NCBI GenBank assembly: GCA_020160915.1
Contig: JAIUPK010000006.1
Location: 62,001-126,000, forward strand
Source of the DNA: Actinomycetota bacterium
Lineage (GTDB): Bacteria > Actinomycetota > Actinomycetes > Actinomycetales > Microbacteriaceae
Direction of reading: 5' to 3'
DNA length: 64,000 nucleotides
Shown: piece after piece, positions 14,902 through 22,542 of the stretch
How the letters are laid out: each line of letters opens with the position of its first letter
Numbering within the stretch: position 1 is the stretch's first letter
Program-made: the position numbers and the translations under genes
The notes under the pieces: generated by a model
Seen by the model: only the letters and a program-made list of their open reading frames with translations
Told to the model about the DNA's origin: nothing
Databases searched by the model: none

Positions 14902-15864
14902 ATGAGCACAACGGGTGGAACCAGAGCGATCATTGCGGCACTGCTGGCCAATCTGGGCATCGCCATCACGAAGTTCATCGCGTTCCTGTTCTCCGGTTCG
15001 AGTTCGATGCTCGCGGAGAGCGTCCACTCGCTTGCCGATACCGGCAACCAGGGCCTGCTGCTGCTCGGCGGTCGCAAGTCTCGCAAGCGGGCCGATGCGG
15101 CGCATCCGTTCGGCTACGGGCGCGAGCGCTACGTGTACGCCTTCGTCGTGTCGATCATCCTGTTCTCTGTCGGTGGCGTGTTCTCGATCTACGAGGGCAT
15201 CGACAAGCTGCAGCACCCGCACGAGCTCGAGGTGCCCTGGCTGCCGATCCTCGTGCTGTCGGTCGCGATCGTGCTCGAGTCGTTCTCGCTGCGCACCGCG
15301 ATCAAGGAGTCGAACCACGTGCGCGGCAAGCAGGGCTGGGTGTCGTTCATCCGCCACGCCAAGGCGCCCGAGCTTCCCGTCGTGCTGCTCGAAGACGTCG
15401 CAGCCCTCACCGGTCTGGTCTTCGCCATGTTCGGCGTGGGGCTCACTATCCTCACCGGCAACAGCGCCTGGGATGCGATCGGTACCCTCGCGATCGGTGT
15501 CCTGCTCATCGTGGTGGCCGTCGTCCTCGGAATCGAGACCAAGAGCCTACTCGTCGGCGAAGGGGCGGGCTCGCGCGACGCGGACAAGATCCGCGACGTG
15601 ATCAACGCCAACACCGACGTCGAGGCCCTCATCCACATCAAGACGCTCTACCTCGGACCCGACGAACTGCTCGTCGCCGCCAAGGTCGCGTTCGCCGCCA
15701 AGTCCCGACTCTCGGATGTCGCGACCAGCATCAATACGCTTGAGGCCGCCATCCGGGCCGCCGTGCCCGTCGCGCGGGTGATCTACATCGAGCCTGACGT
15801 GTATCAGGCGCCCGGAGCATCCAACCCGACCACCGATTCGATTGTCATCAAGGGCGCCGACTAG
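14902..15864 (+). CDS. Cation diffusion facilitator family transporter
   Basis: This proton-coupled divalent metal efflux protein (Zn, Fe, Mn or Co class) has 320 residues. Six spans are expected; span 2 carries SMLAESVHSLADTGNQ with the HxxxD metal pair, and span 5 carries LLEDVAALTGLVFA. A cytoplasmic C-terminal domain follows from about residue 215. The metal specificity is not readable from sequence. The ATG at 14902 follows the leaderless TAGGAT by 7 nt. Confidence 0.92.
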   Translation: MSTTGGTRAIIAALLANLGIAITKFIAFLFSGSSSMLAESVHSLADTGNQGLLLLGGRKSRKRADAAHPFGYGRERYVYAFVVSIILFSVGGVFSIYEGIDKLQHPHELEVPWLPILVLSVAIVLESFSLRTAIKESNHVRGKQGWVSFIRHAKAPELPVVLLEDVAALTGLVFAMFGVGLTILTGNSAWDAIGTLAIGVLLIVVAVVLGIETKSLLVGEGAGSRDADKIRDVINANTDVEALIHIKTLYLGPDELLVAAKVAFAAKSRLSDVATSINTLEAAIRAAVPVARVIYIEPDVYQAPGASNPTTDSIVIKGAD

Positions 15865-15885
15865 GCGCGAAAAGGAGACTGACCC

Positions 15886-16239
15886 ATGGAGATCCTCAAG
15901 CTCGTTCTCGTTGCAGCGCACTTTCTCGGGATGGCGGCCATCGTCGGCTCCTTCTTCGTGCAGATGCGGCGCAAGAGCGATTTCGTACTGACGCCGCTGC
16001 TGGTCGGCGCGATCACTCAGGTCGTGACTGGGCTCGCCCTCGTCGGACTCGCCGAAGCGACCGGCGACGACCTCATCTACGCGAAGATCGGCGTGAAGCT
16101 GACCATTGCCGTGGTTGTGCTCGTCGCCGCGATCCTCGCTGTCGTCACGCAGCGCAAGGGTGGACGTGTGCAGCCGTGGTTCCATGCCGCGGGCGGCCTC
16201 GCGGTGATCAACGTGCTCGTGGCGGTGTTCTGGGGCTGA
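15886..16239 (+). CDS. Small integral membrane protein
   Basis: This 117-residue protein has four hydrophobic segments (residues about 4-24, 34-56, 68-90 and 98-116) separated by short basic loops (QMRRKSD, TQRKGGR). It resembles four-span proteins of unknown function common in actinobacteria. A ribosome-binding site (AAAGGAGA) lies before the ATG. It follows the CDF gene by 21 nt and is probably co-transcribed. Confidence 0.75.
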   Translation: MEILKLVLVAAHFLGMAAIVGSFFVQMRRKSDFVLTPLLVGAITQVVTGLALVGLAEATGDDLIYAKIGVKLTIAVVVLVAAILAVVTQRKGGRVQPWFHAAGGLAVINVLVAVFWG

Positions 16240-16283
16240 TCTCGACAGGCTCGATCACCGGTGTGAGTCGATCACCGGTGGGC
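16240..16283. repeat. Second dispersed-type repeat (CTCGACAGG... class) with tandem TCGATCACCGGTG
   Basis: CTCGACAGGC is followed by two direct copies of TCGATCACCGGTG (16251-16263 and 16268-16280), each ending in the palindrome CACCGGTG. A degenerate relative lies at 16847-16870, immediately before a GGTTTCGATAC copy. CTCGACAGGCTCG-type words recur in actinobacterial intergenic regions from memory; I have not counted them here. Confidence 0.6.
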
Positions 16284-16287
16284 ATGA

Positions 16288-16833
16288 TCAGCCTGCGAGC
16301 AACTCCTCGGCGGTGACCACCGTCGCGAAGTTCTCGCCCAGCGCCGCGAGGAAGGCGGCGTGAACCTGGGCTGCGGGAACGATCGCGCCACCGAACTCGA
16401 GGTCGGGTTCCGCACACGCATCCCCCACAACCGTGACGTCAAAGCCGAGGTCGGCCGCCGCGCGCACCGACGAGTCGATGCAGACGCAGGTCATCATGCC
16501 CACGACGACGACCTCGTCGGCGCCGAGCGCACGCAGGTCAGCCTCGAGGCTCGTGTCGAGGAAGGCATTGGCGTTGCTCTTCTGCACGACGCGCTCACCG
16601 GCCAGCGGCGCGACGGCGGGGTGGATCGCGACTCCGGGCGTGCCCGGGCGGAAGAAGGTCGCCTCCGGATCGTCCCAGATCTCGAAGACGTGGATGACCG
16701 GCTCGCCGTCCGCCCGGAACTGCTCCAGCACGGCCGCGGCACTGGCGACTGCGGCATCCGGGCCGACGAGCGGATGGGCTCCACCTTCGAAGTAGTCGAG
16801 CTGGAGGTCGATGAGCACGAGAGCGCGGGTCAT
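16288..16833 (-). CDS. Isochorismatase-family cysteine hydrolase
   Basis: This 181-residue protein has the isochorismatase/nicotinamidase alpha/beta fold. The triad candidates are the aspartate in LVLIDLQLDYFEGG, the lysine in VQKSNANAF, and the cysteine in GMMTCVCIDSSVRAA. The substrate is unknown. The start is leaderless (TAGGCT, 6 nt). Confidence 0.88.
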   Translation of the reverse strand: MTRALVLIDLQLDYFEGGAHPLVGPDAAVASAAAVLEQFRADGEPVIHVFEIWDDPEATFFRPGTPGVAIHPAVAPLAGERVVQKSNANAFLDTSLEADLRALGADEVVVVGMMTCVCIDSSVRAAADLGFDVTVVGDACAEPDLEFGGAIVPAAQVHAAFLAALGENFATVVTAEELLAG

Positions 16834-16869
16834 GTGGTCAGCCTAGATCTCGACGAACTCGATCAGCCC

Positions 16870-16933
16870 GGTTTCGATACGCGCTTCGCGCAACTCAACC
16901 CGCCTTTCGATACGCGCTTCGCGCTACTCAACC
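16870..16933. repeat. Two copies of the palindromic repeat overlapping the tadA 3' end
   Basis: The copies lie at 16870-16900 (right arm CAACTCAACC, one change) and 16903-16933. Both have GCGC / GCGC stems with loop TTC. The second reads through the last codons and stop of tadA. Confidence 0.93.
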
Positions 16934-17397
16934 CGCCTGTCGGCGAAGAAGTCGCGCAGCAGGGTCGCACACTCAGCCTCGCGAATTCCTGCAATGACCT
17001 CGACCCGGTGCGGCAGGCGTCGATCGCGCAACACATCGTGCACGCTGCCGACCGCCCCGGCCTTCTCGTCCCATGCGCCGAACACGACCCGGGGAATGCG
17101 CGCCTGAAGAATCGCCCCCGCGCACATCGTGCATGGCTCGAGAGTGACCACCAAGGTCGTGTTCTCCAGGTGCCATGAGCCGGTCGCCTTCGCCGCTGCG
17201 CGGATGGCGACGATCTCAGCATGGGCGGTGGGGTCGCCGGTGAGCTCGCGTTCGTTGTGTCCGACTCCGATCGGGATGCCTGACGCGTCGAGGACGAGCG
17301 CCGCGACGGGAACGTCACCACTGGCCAGCGCGAGCCGGGCCTCGACGAGGGCGGCGCGCATCCACTCGTCTGTCGTGCTCATCGGCAGGGCGTCCAC
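16924..17397 (-). CDS. tadA: tRNA adenosine(34) deaminase
   Basis: This enzyme converts wobble adenosine to inosine in tRNA(Arg). The deaminase zinc motifs are HAEIVA and PCTMCAGAI, with the catalytic glutamate in HAE. The length is 157 residues from the GTG at 17397; the ATG at 17382 (MSTTDEW) is equally plausible. The final V-E and stop come from the repeat at 16903, the same ending as MenC. It is divergent from upp. Confidence 0.93.
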   Translation of the reverse strand: MDALPMSTTDEWMRAALVEARLALASGDVPVAALVLDASGIPIGVGHNERELTGDPTAHAEIVAIRAAAKATGSWHLENTTLVVTLEPCTMCAGAILQARIPRVVFGAWDEKAGAVGSVHDVLRDRRLPHRVEVIAGIREAECATLLRDFFADRRVE

Positions 17398-17411
17398 AGT
17401 AGATTGAGCCT

Positions 17412-18044
17412 ATGCGAGTACACGTTGCCGATCACCCGCTCATCACCCACAAGCTCACCGTGCTGCGCGACAAGACCACCCCGTCGCCCACGTTCCGCGC
17501 CCTCGCGGAGGAGCTCGTGACCCTGCTCGCCTACGAGGCGACGCGCAACGTGCGCACCCACGCCGTGACCATCACGACACCCGTGGCCGAGACGCAGGGG
17601 CTCGCGATCAGCGACCCCAAGCCGCTCGTCGTGCCGATCCTGCGTGCGGGACTCGGGATGCTCGAGGGCATGGTGAAACTCGTGCCCACCGCCGAGGTCG
17701 GCTTCCTCGGAATGGTGCGCAACGAGGAGACCCTCCAGCCCGACATCTACGCCGAGCGCCTGCCCGACGACCTCTCCAACCGGCAGTGCTTCGTGCTCGA
17801 CCCGATGCTGGCGACCGGCGGGTCGCTGATCGCCGCGATCGAGTACCTGTTCGCCCGCGGCGCCGTGGATGTCACGGCCGTCTGCCTGCTCGGAGCCCCC
17901 GAGGGTCTGGCTGCCGTCGAGAAGGCCACCGAAGGTCGCGACGTCACGATCGTGCTCGGCGCTCTCGACGAGAAGCTCAACGAGGTCGGCTACATCGTCC
18001 CCGGCCTCGGTGACGCCGGCGATCGGCTCTACGGCACCGTGTAG
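17412..18044 (+). CDS. upp: Uracil phosphoribosyltransferase
   Basis: This pyrimidine salvage enzyme makes UMP from uracil and PRPP. The 210-residue protein includes the PRPP-binding region [19 protein letters not shown] and the uracil-binding C-terminal [16 protein letters not shown]. The start is leaderless (TAGATT at 17400-17405, 6 nt). A dispersed repeat copy follows the stop by 5 nt. Confidence 0.96.
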   Translation: MRVHVADHPLITHKLTVLRDKTTPSPTFRALAEELVTLLAYEATRNVRTHAVTITTPVAETQGLAISDPKPLVVPILRAGLGMLEGMVKLVPTAEVGFLGMVRNEETLQPDIYAERLPDDLSNRQCFVLDPMLATGGSLIAAIEYLFARGAVDVTAVCLLGAPEGLAAVEKATEGRDVTIVLGALDEKLNEVGYIVPGLGDAGDRLYGTV

Positions 18045-18049
18045 AAGCC

Positions 18050-18080
18050 GGTCGAGTAGGCCGAAGGCCGTATCGAGACC
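18050..18080. repeat. Palindromic repeat copy with GGCC stem
   Basis: It reads GGTCGAGTA-GGCC-GAA-GGCC-GTATCGAGACC. The outer arms have changed together (GGTC/GACC in place of GGTT/AACC) and the inner stem differs from all other copies, so both parts keep their pairing. Confidence 0.93.
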
Positions 18081-18088
18081 AACTGCAG

Positions 18089-18117
18089 TTGCAATCCGCG
18101 GGCAATTGCCCGATAGT
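18089..18117 (+). promoter_or_regulatory. Promoter with palindromic operator in the spacer
   Basis: TTGCAA (18089-18094), a 17-bp spacer and GATAGT (18112-18117) form a good promoter. The spacer ends in the perfect 12-bp palindrome GGGCAATTGCCC (18100-18111). A second palindrome, AACTGCAGTT (18081-18090), overlaps the -35. A repressor is therefore expected. Confidence 0.65.
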
Positions 18118-18124
18118 TGCATGC

Positions 18125-18205
18125 ATGACTGTTCGCGCGTACTCCCTGACCACCCTTGAGGTGATGGGTTCTCGCGCGTCCATGTGTTGTCGAATGTGTG
18201 CCTAA
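18125..18205 (+). CDS. Leaderless cysteine-containing leader peptide (26 aa)
   Basis: An ATG 7 nt after the -10 GATAGT opens a 26-codon frame that begins MTVRAYSLTTLE and ends in SRASMCCRMCA, with adjacent cysteine codons and a third cysteine close to the stop. Leaderless short ORFs with cysteine runs are known in mycobacteria as cysteine-responsive attenuators. The frame lies on a long interrupted hairpin (18134-18178: CGCGCG, CCC and CACC pair with GGTG, GGG and CGCGCG). It precedes the winged-helix gene by 149 nt. That it is translated and regulatory is inference. Confidence 0.5.
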   Translation: MTVRAYSLTTLEVMGSRASMCCRMCA

Positions 18206-18354
18206 TCGGCTTTCCTCGCCGAGTCACCATCGACCGTGACTCCCGGATCATCGCCCTCATAACGGCCTGATCCGCACGCACCACCCGCAGTACTCCGAAG
18301 GATCACACCCTCATCATCAGAGGCCCTTCACCCCAGTCAAGGAACACAGGACAC
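18206..18354 (+). other. Long leader between the leader ORF and the winged-helix gene
   Basis: These 149 nt hold no gene I can support. The region begins with a short hairpin (TCGGC tttcctc GCCGA, 18206-18222) and ends with an AAGGA ribosome-binding site before 18355. With the leader ORF, the 5' untranslated region is about 230 nt, unusually long beside the many leaderless genes here. Confidence 0.5.
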
Positions 18355-19044
18355 ATGTCTCTCGCAACCATCGATCGCGCACCCCTTTCCGCTCCCGTCC
18401 CTGCGGCGGCTCCCGCTGCGCCGCGCCGGCTGCACGCCGTGCCTCAGGGCACGGAGGCGCGCGGCTTCGCCCTGTACGTCGGCCTCGACGAGTTCAGTGC
18501 CATCGAAGCCGGCACCGACCTCAGCTACGTCGTCGATCAGCTCAAGAAGCGTCTGGCCGAGCTCGTGCCGAGCGCCGAGACCTACGCGTCGGTCGCACTA
18601 GCCCCGGTCGGCTCCGGTGGCCGTGACGTGGATGTCGTTCGTCTCGCCCTGCAGGACCCGGCCGCTCTCGCCAAGCACCGCCAGGTGGAGGAGCCCGCCC
18701 CCAAGCCGCGCGGTGGCGTCATCATCGACATCTCACGCAAGCGCGTTCAGCTGGATGGTGACACGGCGCCTCTCACTTACAAGGAGTTCGAGCTGCTGCA
18801 GTACCTCGTGCTGCGCGAGGGACGCACGGTTGGTCGTGACGAACTCATCGCATCACTGTGGAGCGCCGGCGACGACGAGATCCCGAACGAGCGCACCATC
18901 GACGTGCACGTGCGGCGCCTGCGCGCCAAGCTCGGCGACTATGAGGACATCGTGCGCACGGTCCGCGGAGTCGGCTACCGTTTCGACCGTCACGCCGACG
19001 TCTCGATCCGCCAGGCCTCGACACCCAGCCCCGACTTCTTCTGA
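18355..19044 (+). CDS. Winged-helix transcriptional regulator (OmpR/PhoB-type DNA-binding domain)
   Basis: This 229-residue protein has an alanine/proline-rich N-terminus (residues 1-35), an alpha/beta domain of unknown type (about 36-110) with no receiver aspartate pattern, and a C-terminal OmpR-type winged helix (about 118-218: LTYKEFELLQYLVLREGRTV, RTIDVHVRRLRAKL, RTVRGVGYRF). It is therefore an orphan regulator rather than a phospho-relay response regulator. The leader ORF and palindromic promoter upstream suggest layered control of its own expression. Confidence 0.83.
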   Translation: MSLATIDRAPLSAPVPAAAPAAPRRLHAVPQGTEARGFALYVGLDEFSAIEAGTDLSYVVDQLKKRLAELVPSAETYASVALAPVGSGGRDVDVVRLALQDPAALAKHRQVEEPAPKPRGGVIIDISRKRVQLDGDTAPLTYKEFELLQYLVLREGRTVGRDELIASLWSAGDDEIPNERTIDVHVRRLRAKLGDYEDIVRTVRGVGYRFDRHADVSIRQASTPSPDFF

Positions 19045-19050
19045 ATTGTT

Positions 19051-19079
19051 GGGTGCGTCGCCGCCCCTGCGGCGCGCCC
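19051..19079. terminator. GC-rich hairpin between convergent genes
   Basis: The stem CGCCGC / GCGGCG with loop ccct is extended by GCG/CGC and GGG/CCC pairs on the outside. It lies directly between the winged-helix stop and the stop of the MmcQ/YjbR gene. Confidence 0.5.
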
Positions 19080-19417
19080 TACTTCGGGCGCTTGTCGCGC
19101 GGAAGGGTAGCGACGACCAGTTCGTACGAGTCTCGGATGAGCTCGTCGAGGGGCGCTCCGGCCGACGGCAGGTCGATGCTCACCCAGTGCTTCTTGTTCA
19201 TGTGGTAGCCGGGAGTTACCTCGGGGAACGTGGCGACGAGCGCACGGGCATCCTCGGGGTCGGCCTTGATAGTGATGCGGGCGCGCCCGGCCTCGTCGCC
19301 CAGGATCGCGAAGACCTTGCCCACGACCTTGTAGACGTGCACACCCTCGCCGAACGGGTAGCCGAGTTCGGTCGCGGGATGCCCGGCGCAGGCGTCCATG
19401 GCCTCGTCGAAGTTCAT
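19079..19417 (-). CDS. MmcQ/YjbR family protein
   Basis: This 112-residue protein has the CyaY-like YjbR fold seen in MmcQ. Marks are the GYPFGEGVHVYKVVGKVFAIL segment, KADPEDARAL, and YHMNKKHWVSIDL near the C-terminus. The family is often called DNA-binding, but the function is not established. The start is leaderless (TAGGCT, 7 nt). A second, divergent family member lies at 42997. Confidence 0.88.
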   Translation of the reverse strand: MNFDEAMDACAGHPATELGYPFGEGVHVYKVVGKVFAILGDEAGRARITIKADPEDARALVATFPEVTPGYHMNKKHWVSIDLPSAGAPLDELIRDSYELVVATLPRDKRPK

Positions 19418-19424
19418 GGCACGC

Positions 19425-19434
19425 AGCCTACGAT
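19425..19434. promoter_or_regulatory. Bidirectional -10 element AGCCTACGAT
   Basis: TACGAT on the plus strand (6 nt from the DUF952 start) and TAGGCT on the minus strand (7 nt from the MmcQ/YjbR start) share the central TA. The start-to-start gap is 23 nt. Confidence 0.65.
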
Positions 19435-19440
19435 CAACCC

Positions 19441-19764
19441 ATGACGATCTTCCACATCGCGCACGCCGTCGACTGGCACGATGCCGAACGCACCGGCGAG
19501 TACCGCGTCTCGACCCGGGGGCGCACGCTCGACGAGGTGGGCTTCATCCACGCGTCATCCGAAGCGCAGGTGGTGGGGGTGGCAAATGCGTTCTACTCGG
19601 ATGATCCGCTCACGCTCATCGTGCTCGAACTCGACGAGGCGCGAATCGAGGCGGCGGGCATCCGGGTGCTCTGGGAGGATGTGGCCGGCGAGCTGTTCCC
19701 CCACGTCTACGGGCCCATCCGACCGGAATTCGTCGTGTCGGTGACCCCGCTCGCGCTCGGCTAG
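19441..19764 (+). CDS. DUF952 family protein
   Basis: This 107-residue protein shows the DUF952 pattern: IFHIAHAVDWHDAERTGEYR, then LDEVGFIHASSEAQV with the FIHAS motif, LIVLELDEARI, and a C-terminal FPHVYGPI. It resembles glutathione transferase-associated or ADP-ribosylation-like folds by family description, but the activity is unknown. The TAG stop is shared on opposite strands with the galactosidase gene (CTAG, 19761-19764). Confidence 0.9.
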   Translation: MTIFHIAHAVDWHDAERTGEYRVSTRGRTLDEVGFIHASSEAQVVGVANAFYSDDPLTLIVLELDEARIEAAGIRVLWEDVAGELFPHVYGPIRPEFVVSVTPLALG

Positions 19765-21764
19765 GTGGTCGTACGAACGATCGCGACAGCACCGGCGGCA
19801 AGGGGCGTACCCCGGGTCACCTCGCTCTGGCCGACGAGGTCGAACCCCGAGACGGGCACGGATGCGACGGTGTCGCCATGGTTGATCACGGTCACGTAAT
19901 CGTGGGTCTCGCCGCGCCTGCGCACCACCTCCAGTCCGGCCGGCAGGTCGGCTGCGGTGATGCCCGCGTCGGCGTACACCGCCGCCATCACCCTGGTCAG
20001 CCCGGCTGCGTCGAGCCGCGTGCTGACGTACCAGCCGACTCCGTCCCCGTGCCGATTACGGGTGATCGCGGGCATCCCCGCGCCGGGGCCGTCGAGGTAG
20101 GTGCCCATCACCTCGGCGCCCGCGAGCGCCAGATGCTCCTGCCAGACGTCGGCCGCCAGTGTGGATCCGTCGAAGGCGACGGAGGCCGTGGCGTTCTCGC
20201 GCAGCGGCAGGAACTCCTCGACGGTCACCCCCAGGGCGTCGCGCAGGGGCGCCAGGTATCCGCCCTCGTGTACGGTGTCGAACTCGTCGACGATGGCTGA
20301 GAAGAACGACACGAGCAGAGTGCCGCCGTGCTCGACGTAGTGGGCGAGGTTCGCGGCATCCGCCGTCGTGAGAAGGTACTGCGCGGGCACGATGACCAGA
20401 CTGTAACGGGACAGGTCGTGGCCCGGCAGCGCGAAGTCGATGGTGATTCCGGCCCGCCAGCACTGCTCGTAGAAGGCGCGGATGCGCTCGGCGTGACTGA
20501 CGTCGACCGAGGGGCGCCACTCCAGATCCTGGGCCCAGAACGACTCGAAGTCCCACAGGATGGCGACGTCTGCCTGCACGCGAGAACCTCGTACCTCGGC
20601 CAGGCGGCCGAGAGTCGCGCCAAGCTCCACGACCTCGCGCCACACCCGCGACTGGGTGCCGGCGTGCGGAATCATCGCCGAGTGGAACTTCTCGGCCCCC
20701 GACCGCGACGCGCGCCACTGGAAGAACAGGATCGCGTCGGCCCCGCGGCCGAGGTGGGAGAGCGAGTTGCGAGCCATCTCCCCCGGGCGCTTCGCGACGT
20801 TGCGCGGCTGCCAGTTGACGGCCGAGGTGGAGTGCTCCATGAGGATCCACGGCTTGCCGCCAGCGACCGAACGCGACAGGTCGGCGGCGATCGCCAGACC
20901 GATCTCCCCCTCGGGGTCCGCCGCCCACAGGTAGTGGTCATCCGAGACGATGTCGACCTCGCGGCCCCACGCCCACAGGTCGGTGACCCAGCTCGAGTTC
21001 GCCATGAAGTTGGTGGTGATCGGCTGCGCGGCGTGAGCCCGGATCGCGTCGCGCTCGGCGATGTAGCACTGGCGCAACTGGTGATCAGTGAAGCGCGCGA
21101 AGTCCAGGCGCTGCGCCGGGTTCACCACCGACAGCGCGGCGGCGGGCACACTCACCTCGTGCCAGTCGGAGTACCGCTGCCCCCAGAACGCCGTGCCCCA
21201 GACGCGGTTGAGCTCGGCGATCGTGCCGTAGCGCGCCTCCAACCACTGGCGGAACGCGAGCACCGCATGGGCCGAGTAGTCCTCCCCCACGGGCTGTCCG
21301 TACTCGTTGTGCACGTGCCACATGACGACCGCCGGATGCCCGCCGTAGCGTTCGGCGAGGCGCCCCGCAATGCGCACCGACGCCTCGCGGTACTCGGGTG
21401 ACGACGGCGACGCCATGCCACGAGCGCCGAAGCCCATGGGTACTCCGTCGCGGCTGACGGGACGGGCATCCGGATGCTTCGCAAAGAACCAAGCCGGCGG
21501 CGAGGCGGTCGGCGTGCCGAGGTCGACGGCGATGCCATTGTCGTGCAGCAGCTCGATCAGGTCGTCAAGCCAGTCGAAGTCGAAGACGCCTTCGCTGGTT
21601 TCGAGGAGCGCCCACGAGAAGATGCCGATGCTGACCATGGATACGCCGGCCTCGCGCATGAGCGCAACATCCTCGTGCCAGGTCTCTCGGGGCCACTGCT
21701 CGGGGCTGTAGTCGCCGCCGTAGGCGATGCCCTGAACCGCTGGCCAGACTCCATCGACTGTCAT
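19761..21764 (-). CDS. Beta-galactosidase, glycoside hydrolase family 42
   Basis: This cytoplasmic GH42 enzyme hydrolyses beta-galactosides, often plant galacto-oligosaccharides rather than lactose. The 667 residues have a TIM barrel starting GIAYGGDYSPEQWP, the acid/base glutamate in WHVHNEYG (E154) and the nucleophile in ILMEHS (E310). A trimerisation domain (about 390-600) and a small C-terminal beta domain follow. There is no signal peptide from the ATG at 21764. GAGACT lies 7 nt upstream. A large palindromic operator lies about 80 nt upstream, but no sugar-type regulator gene is adjacent. Confidence 0.93.
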   Translation of the reverse strand: MTVDGVWPAVQGIAYGGDYSPEQWPRETWHEDVALMREAGVSMVSIGIFSWALLETSEGVFDFDWLDDLIELLHDNGIAVDLGTPTASPPAWFFAKHPDARPVSRDGVPMGFGARGMASPSSPEYREASVRIAGRLAERYGGHPAVVMWHVHNEYGQPVGEDYSAHAVLAFRQWLEARYGTIAELNRVWGTAFWGQRYSDWHEVSVPAAALSVVNPAQRLDFARFTDHQLRQCYIAERDAIRAHAAQPITTNFMANSSWVTDLWAWGREVDIVSDDHYLWAADPEGEIGLAIAADLSRSVAGGKPWILMEHSTSAVNWQPRNVAKRPGEMARNSLSHLGRGADAILFFQWRASRSGAEKFHSAMIPHAGTQSRVWREVVELGATLGRLAEVRGSRVQADVAILWDFESFWAQDLEWRPSVDVSHAERIRAFYEQCWRAGITIDFALPGHDLSRYSLVIVPAQYLLTTADAANLAHYVEHGGTLLVSFFSAIVDEFDTVHEGGYLAPLRDALGVTVEEFLPLRENATASVAFDGSTLAADVWQEHLALAGAEVMGTYLDGPGAGMPAITRNRHGDGVGWYVSTRLDAAGLTRVMAAVYADAGITAADLPAGLEVVRRRGETHDYVTVINHGDTVASVPVSGFDLVGQSEVTRGTPLAAGAVAIVRTTT

Positions 21765-21841
21765 GACGTCCAGTCTCGCAGCTTGGTCGGCGCGCCCGTA
21801 CGCGGCGGCTATTCGGGCTCCAAGGAAACTCGCAGAAAAAA

Positions 21842-21885
21842 TAACGGTTAGGTAACTAGACAGCGTTACCGTTCCGTTATACATT
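21842..21885. promoter_or_regulatory. Large palindromic operator overlapping a rightward promoter
   Basis: TAACGGTTAGGTAAC (21842-21856) and GTTACCGTTCCGTTA (21865-21879) are inverted repeats matching at 12 of 15 positions across an 8-nt spacer. A rightward promoter TAGACA (21857-21862), 17 nt, TACATT (21880-21885) sits inside and beside it. The site could control both the galactosidase and the candidate RNA to the right. Confidence 0.65.
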
Positions 21886-21891
21886 CATAGA

Positions 21892-22000
21892 GCAGAAGTT
21901 GTTTGCTGTGGCAGCTGATGCGGAATGTGATTGCAGGACACTCTTGGTGCAAGGGAGAGGGTCGGTTCCTAGCCTCTGGAACCGACCCTCAATCCTGTTT
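21892..22000 (+). ncRNA. Candidate small RNA with terminator
   Basis: From the predicted start near 21892 to the hairpin at 21958-21990 there is no convincing protein frame. The stretch has a promoter with an operator at one end and a strong hairpin followed by a T-containing tail at the other, so a transcript of about 110 nt is predicted. I recognise no known RNA family. This explains most of the 340-nt gap between 21765 and 22104; repeats fill the rest. Confidence 0.4.
21958..21990. terminator. Strong 13-bp hairpin
   Basis: GAGGGTCGGTTCC and GGAACCGACCCTC pair perfectly over a 7-nt loop, followed by AATCCTGTTT. It is the best intrinsic-terminator-like structure in this gap. Confidence 0.65.
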
Positions 22001-22012
22001 AACGGGGGTCTC

Positions 22013-22087
22013 GGTTTCGATACGCGCTTCGCGCTACTCAACCGGCCCAGCGGCTTGGTCTCGATACGCGCTTCGCGCTACTCAACC
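22013..22087. repeat. Two copies of the palindromic repeat
   Basis: The copies lie at 22013-22043 and 22057-22087, same orientation, both with GCGC / GCGC stems and loop TTC. The second has GGTCTCGATAC in place of GGTTTCGATAC. They end 5 nt before the -10 (TAGTTT, 22093-22098) of the MarR gene, so the repeat occupies its -35 region. Confidence 0.95.
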
Positions 22088-22104
22088 GGCGGTAGTTTTA
22101 CTAG

Positions 22105-22542
22105 GTGAGCGATCGAGCGGCAGCGGTCAACGCCTGGGAGGCACTGTTCCGCGCGCAGGTCACCGTGCTGAGGGCGCTTCAGGCCGAATTCCCCACCGAT
22201 GAGATCTCGCTCAACGAGTACGACGTGCTGTTCAACCTGTCCCGACAGCCCGAACACCAGCTGCGCATCCGCGACCTCAACAAGCACCTGCTGCTCACCC
22301 AGCCGAGCGTGAGCCGCCTCGTCGATCGCCTGGCCGCGCGCGGCCTGTTGCGCAAGGAGGCCGACCCGGGTGACGGGCGCGGCACAATCGTGTGCCTCAC
22401 CGAGGCCGGTTACGAGCTGTTCCGCGCGGTGGCCGTGCCGCACTCGACCTCGATCGCGAAGGAGATGGCCGCGCTCGCTCCCGACGAGCTGGCCGCCCTG
22501 ACCGCACTCACCGACAAGCTGCGGCGCAGCATCGAGGGTTGA
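22105..22542 (+). CDS. MarR family transcriptional regulator
   Basis: This 145-residue winged-helix regulator shows EYDVLFNLSRQPEHQLRIRD, a recognition helix LTQPSVSRLVDRLAARGLL and a wing EADPGDGRGTIVCLTEAG. The GTG start follows TAGTTT by 6 nt. The stop overlaps the photolyase ATG by one base, so the two form an operon. The ligand and target are unknown; control of the photolyase or of the galactosidase region are both possible. Confidence 0.88.
   Translation: MSDRAAAVNAWEALFRAQVTVLRALQAEFPTDEISLNEYDVLFNLSRQPEHQLRIRDLNKHLLLTQPSVSRLVDRLAARGLLRKEADPGDGRGTIVCLTEAGYELFRAVAVPHSTSIAKEMAALAPDELAALTALTDKLRRSIEG

Noticed and set aside
21899-22108. Small protein gene spanning the candidate RNA and the repeats
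   Set aside because: The frame reads through the hairpin and two repeat copies, has no ribosome-binding site, and shows no sensible composition.
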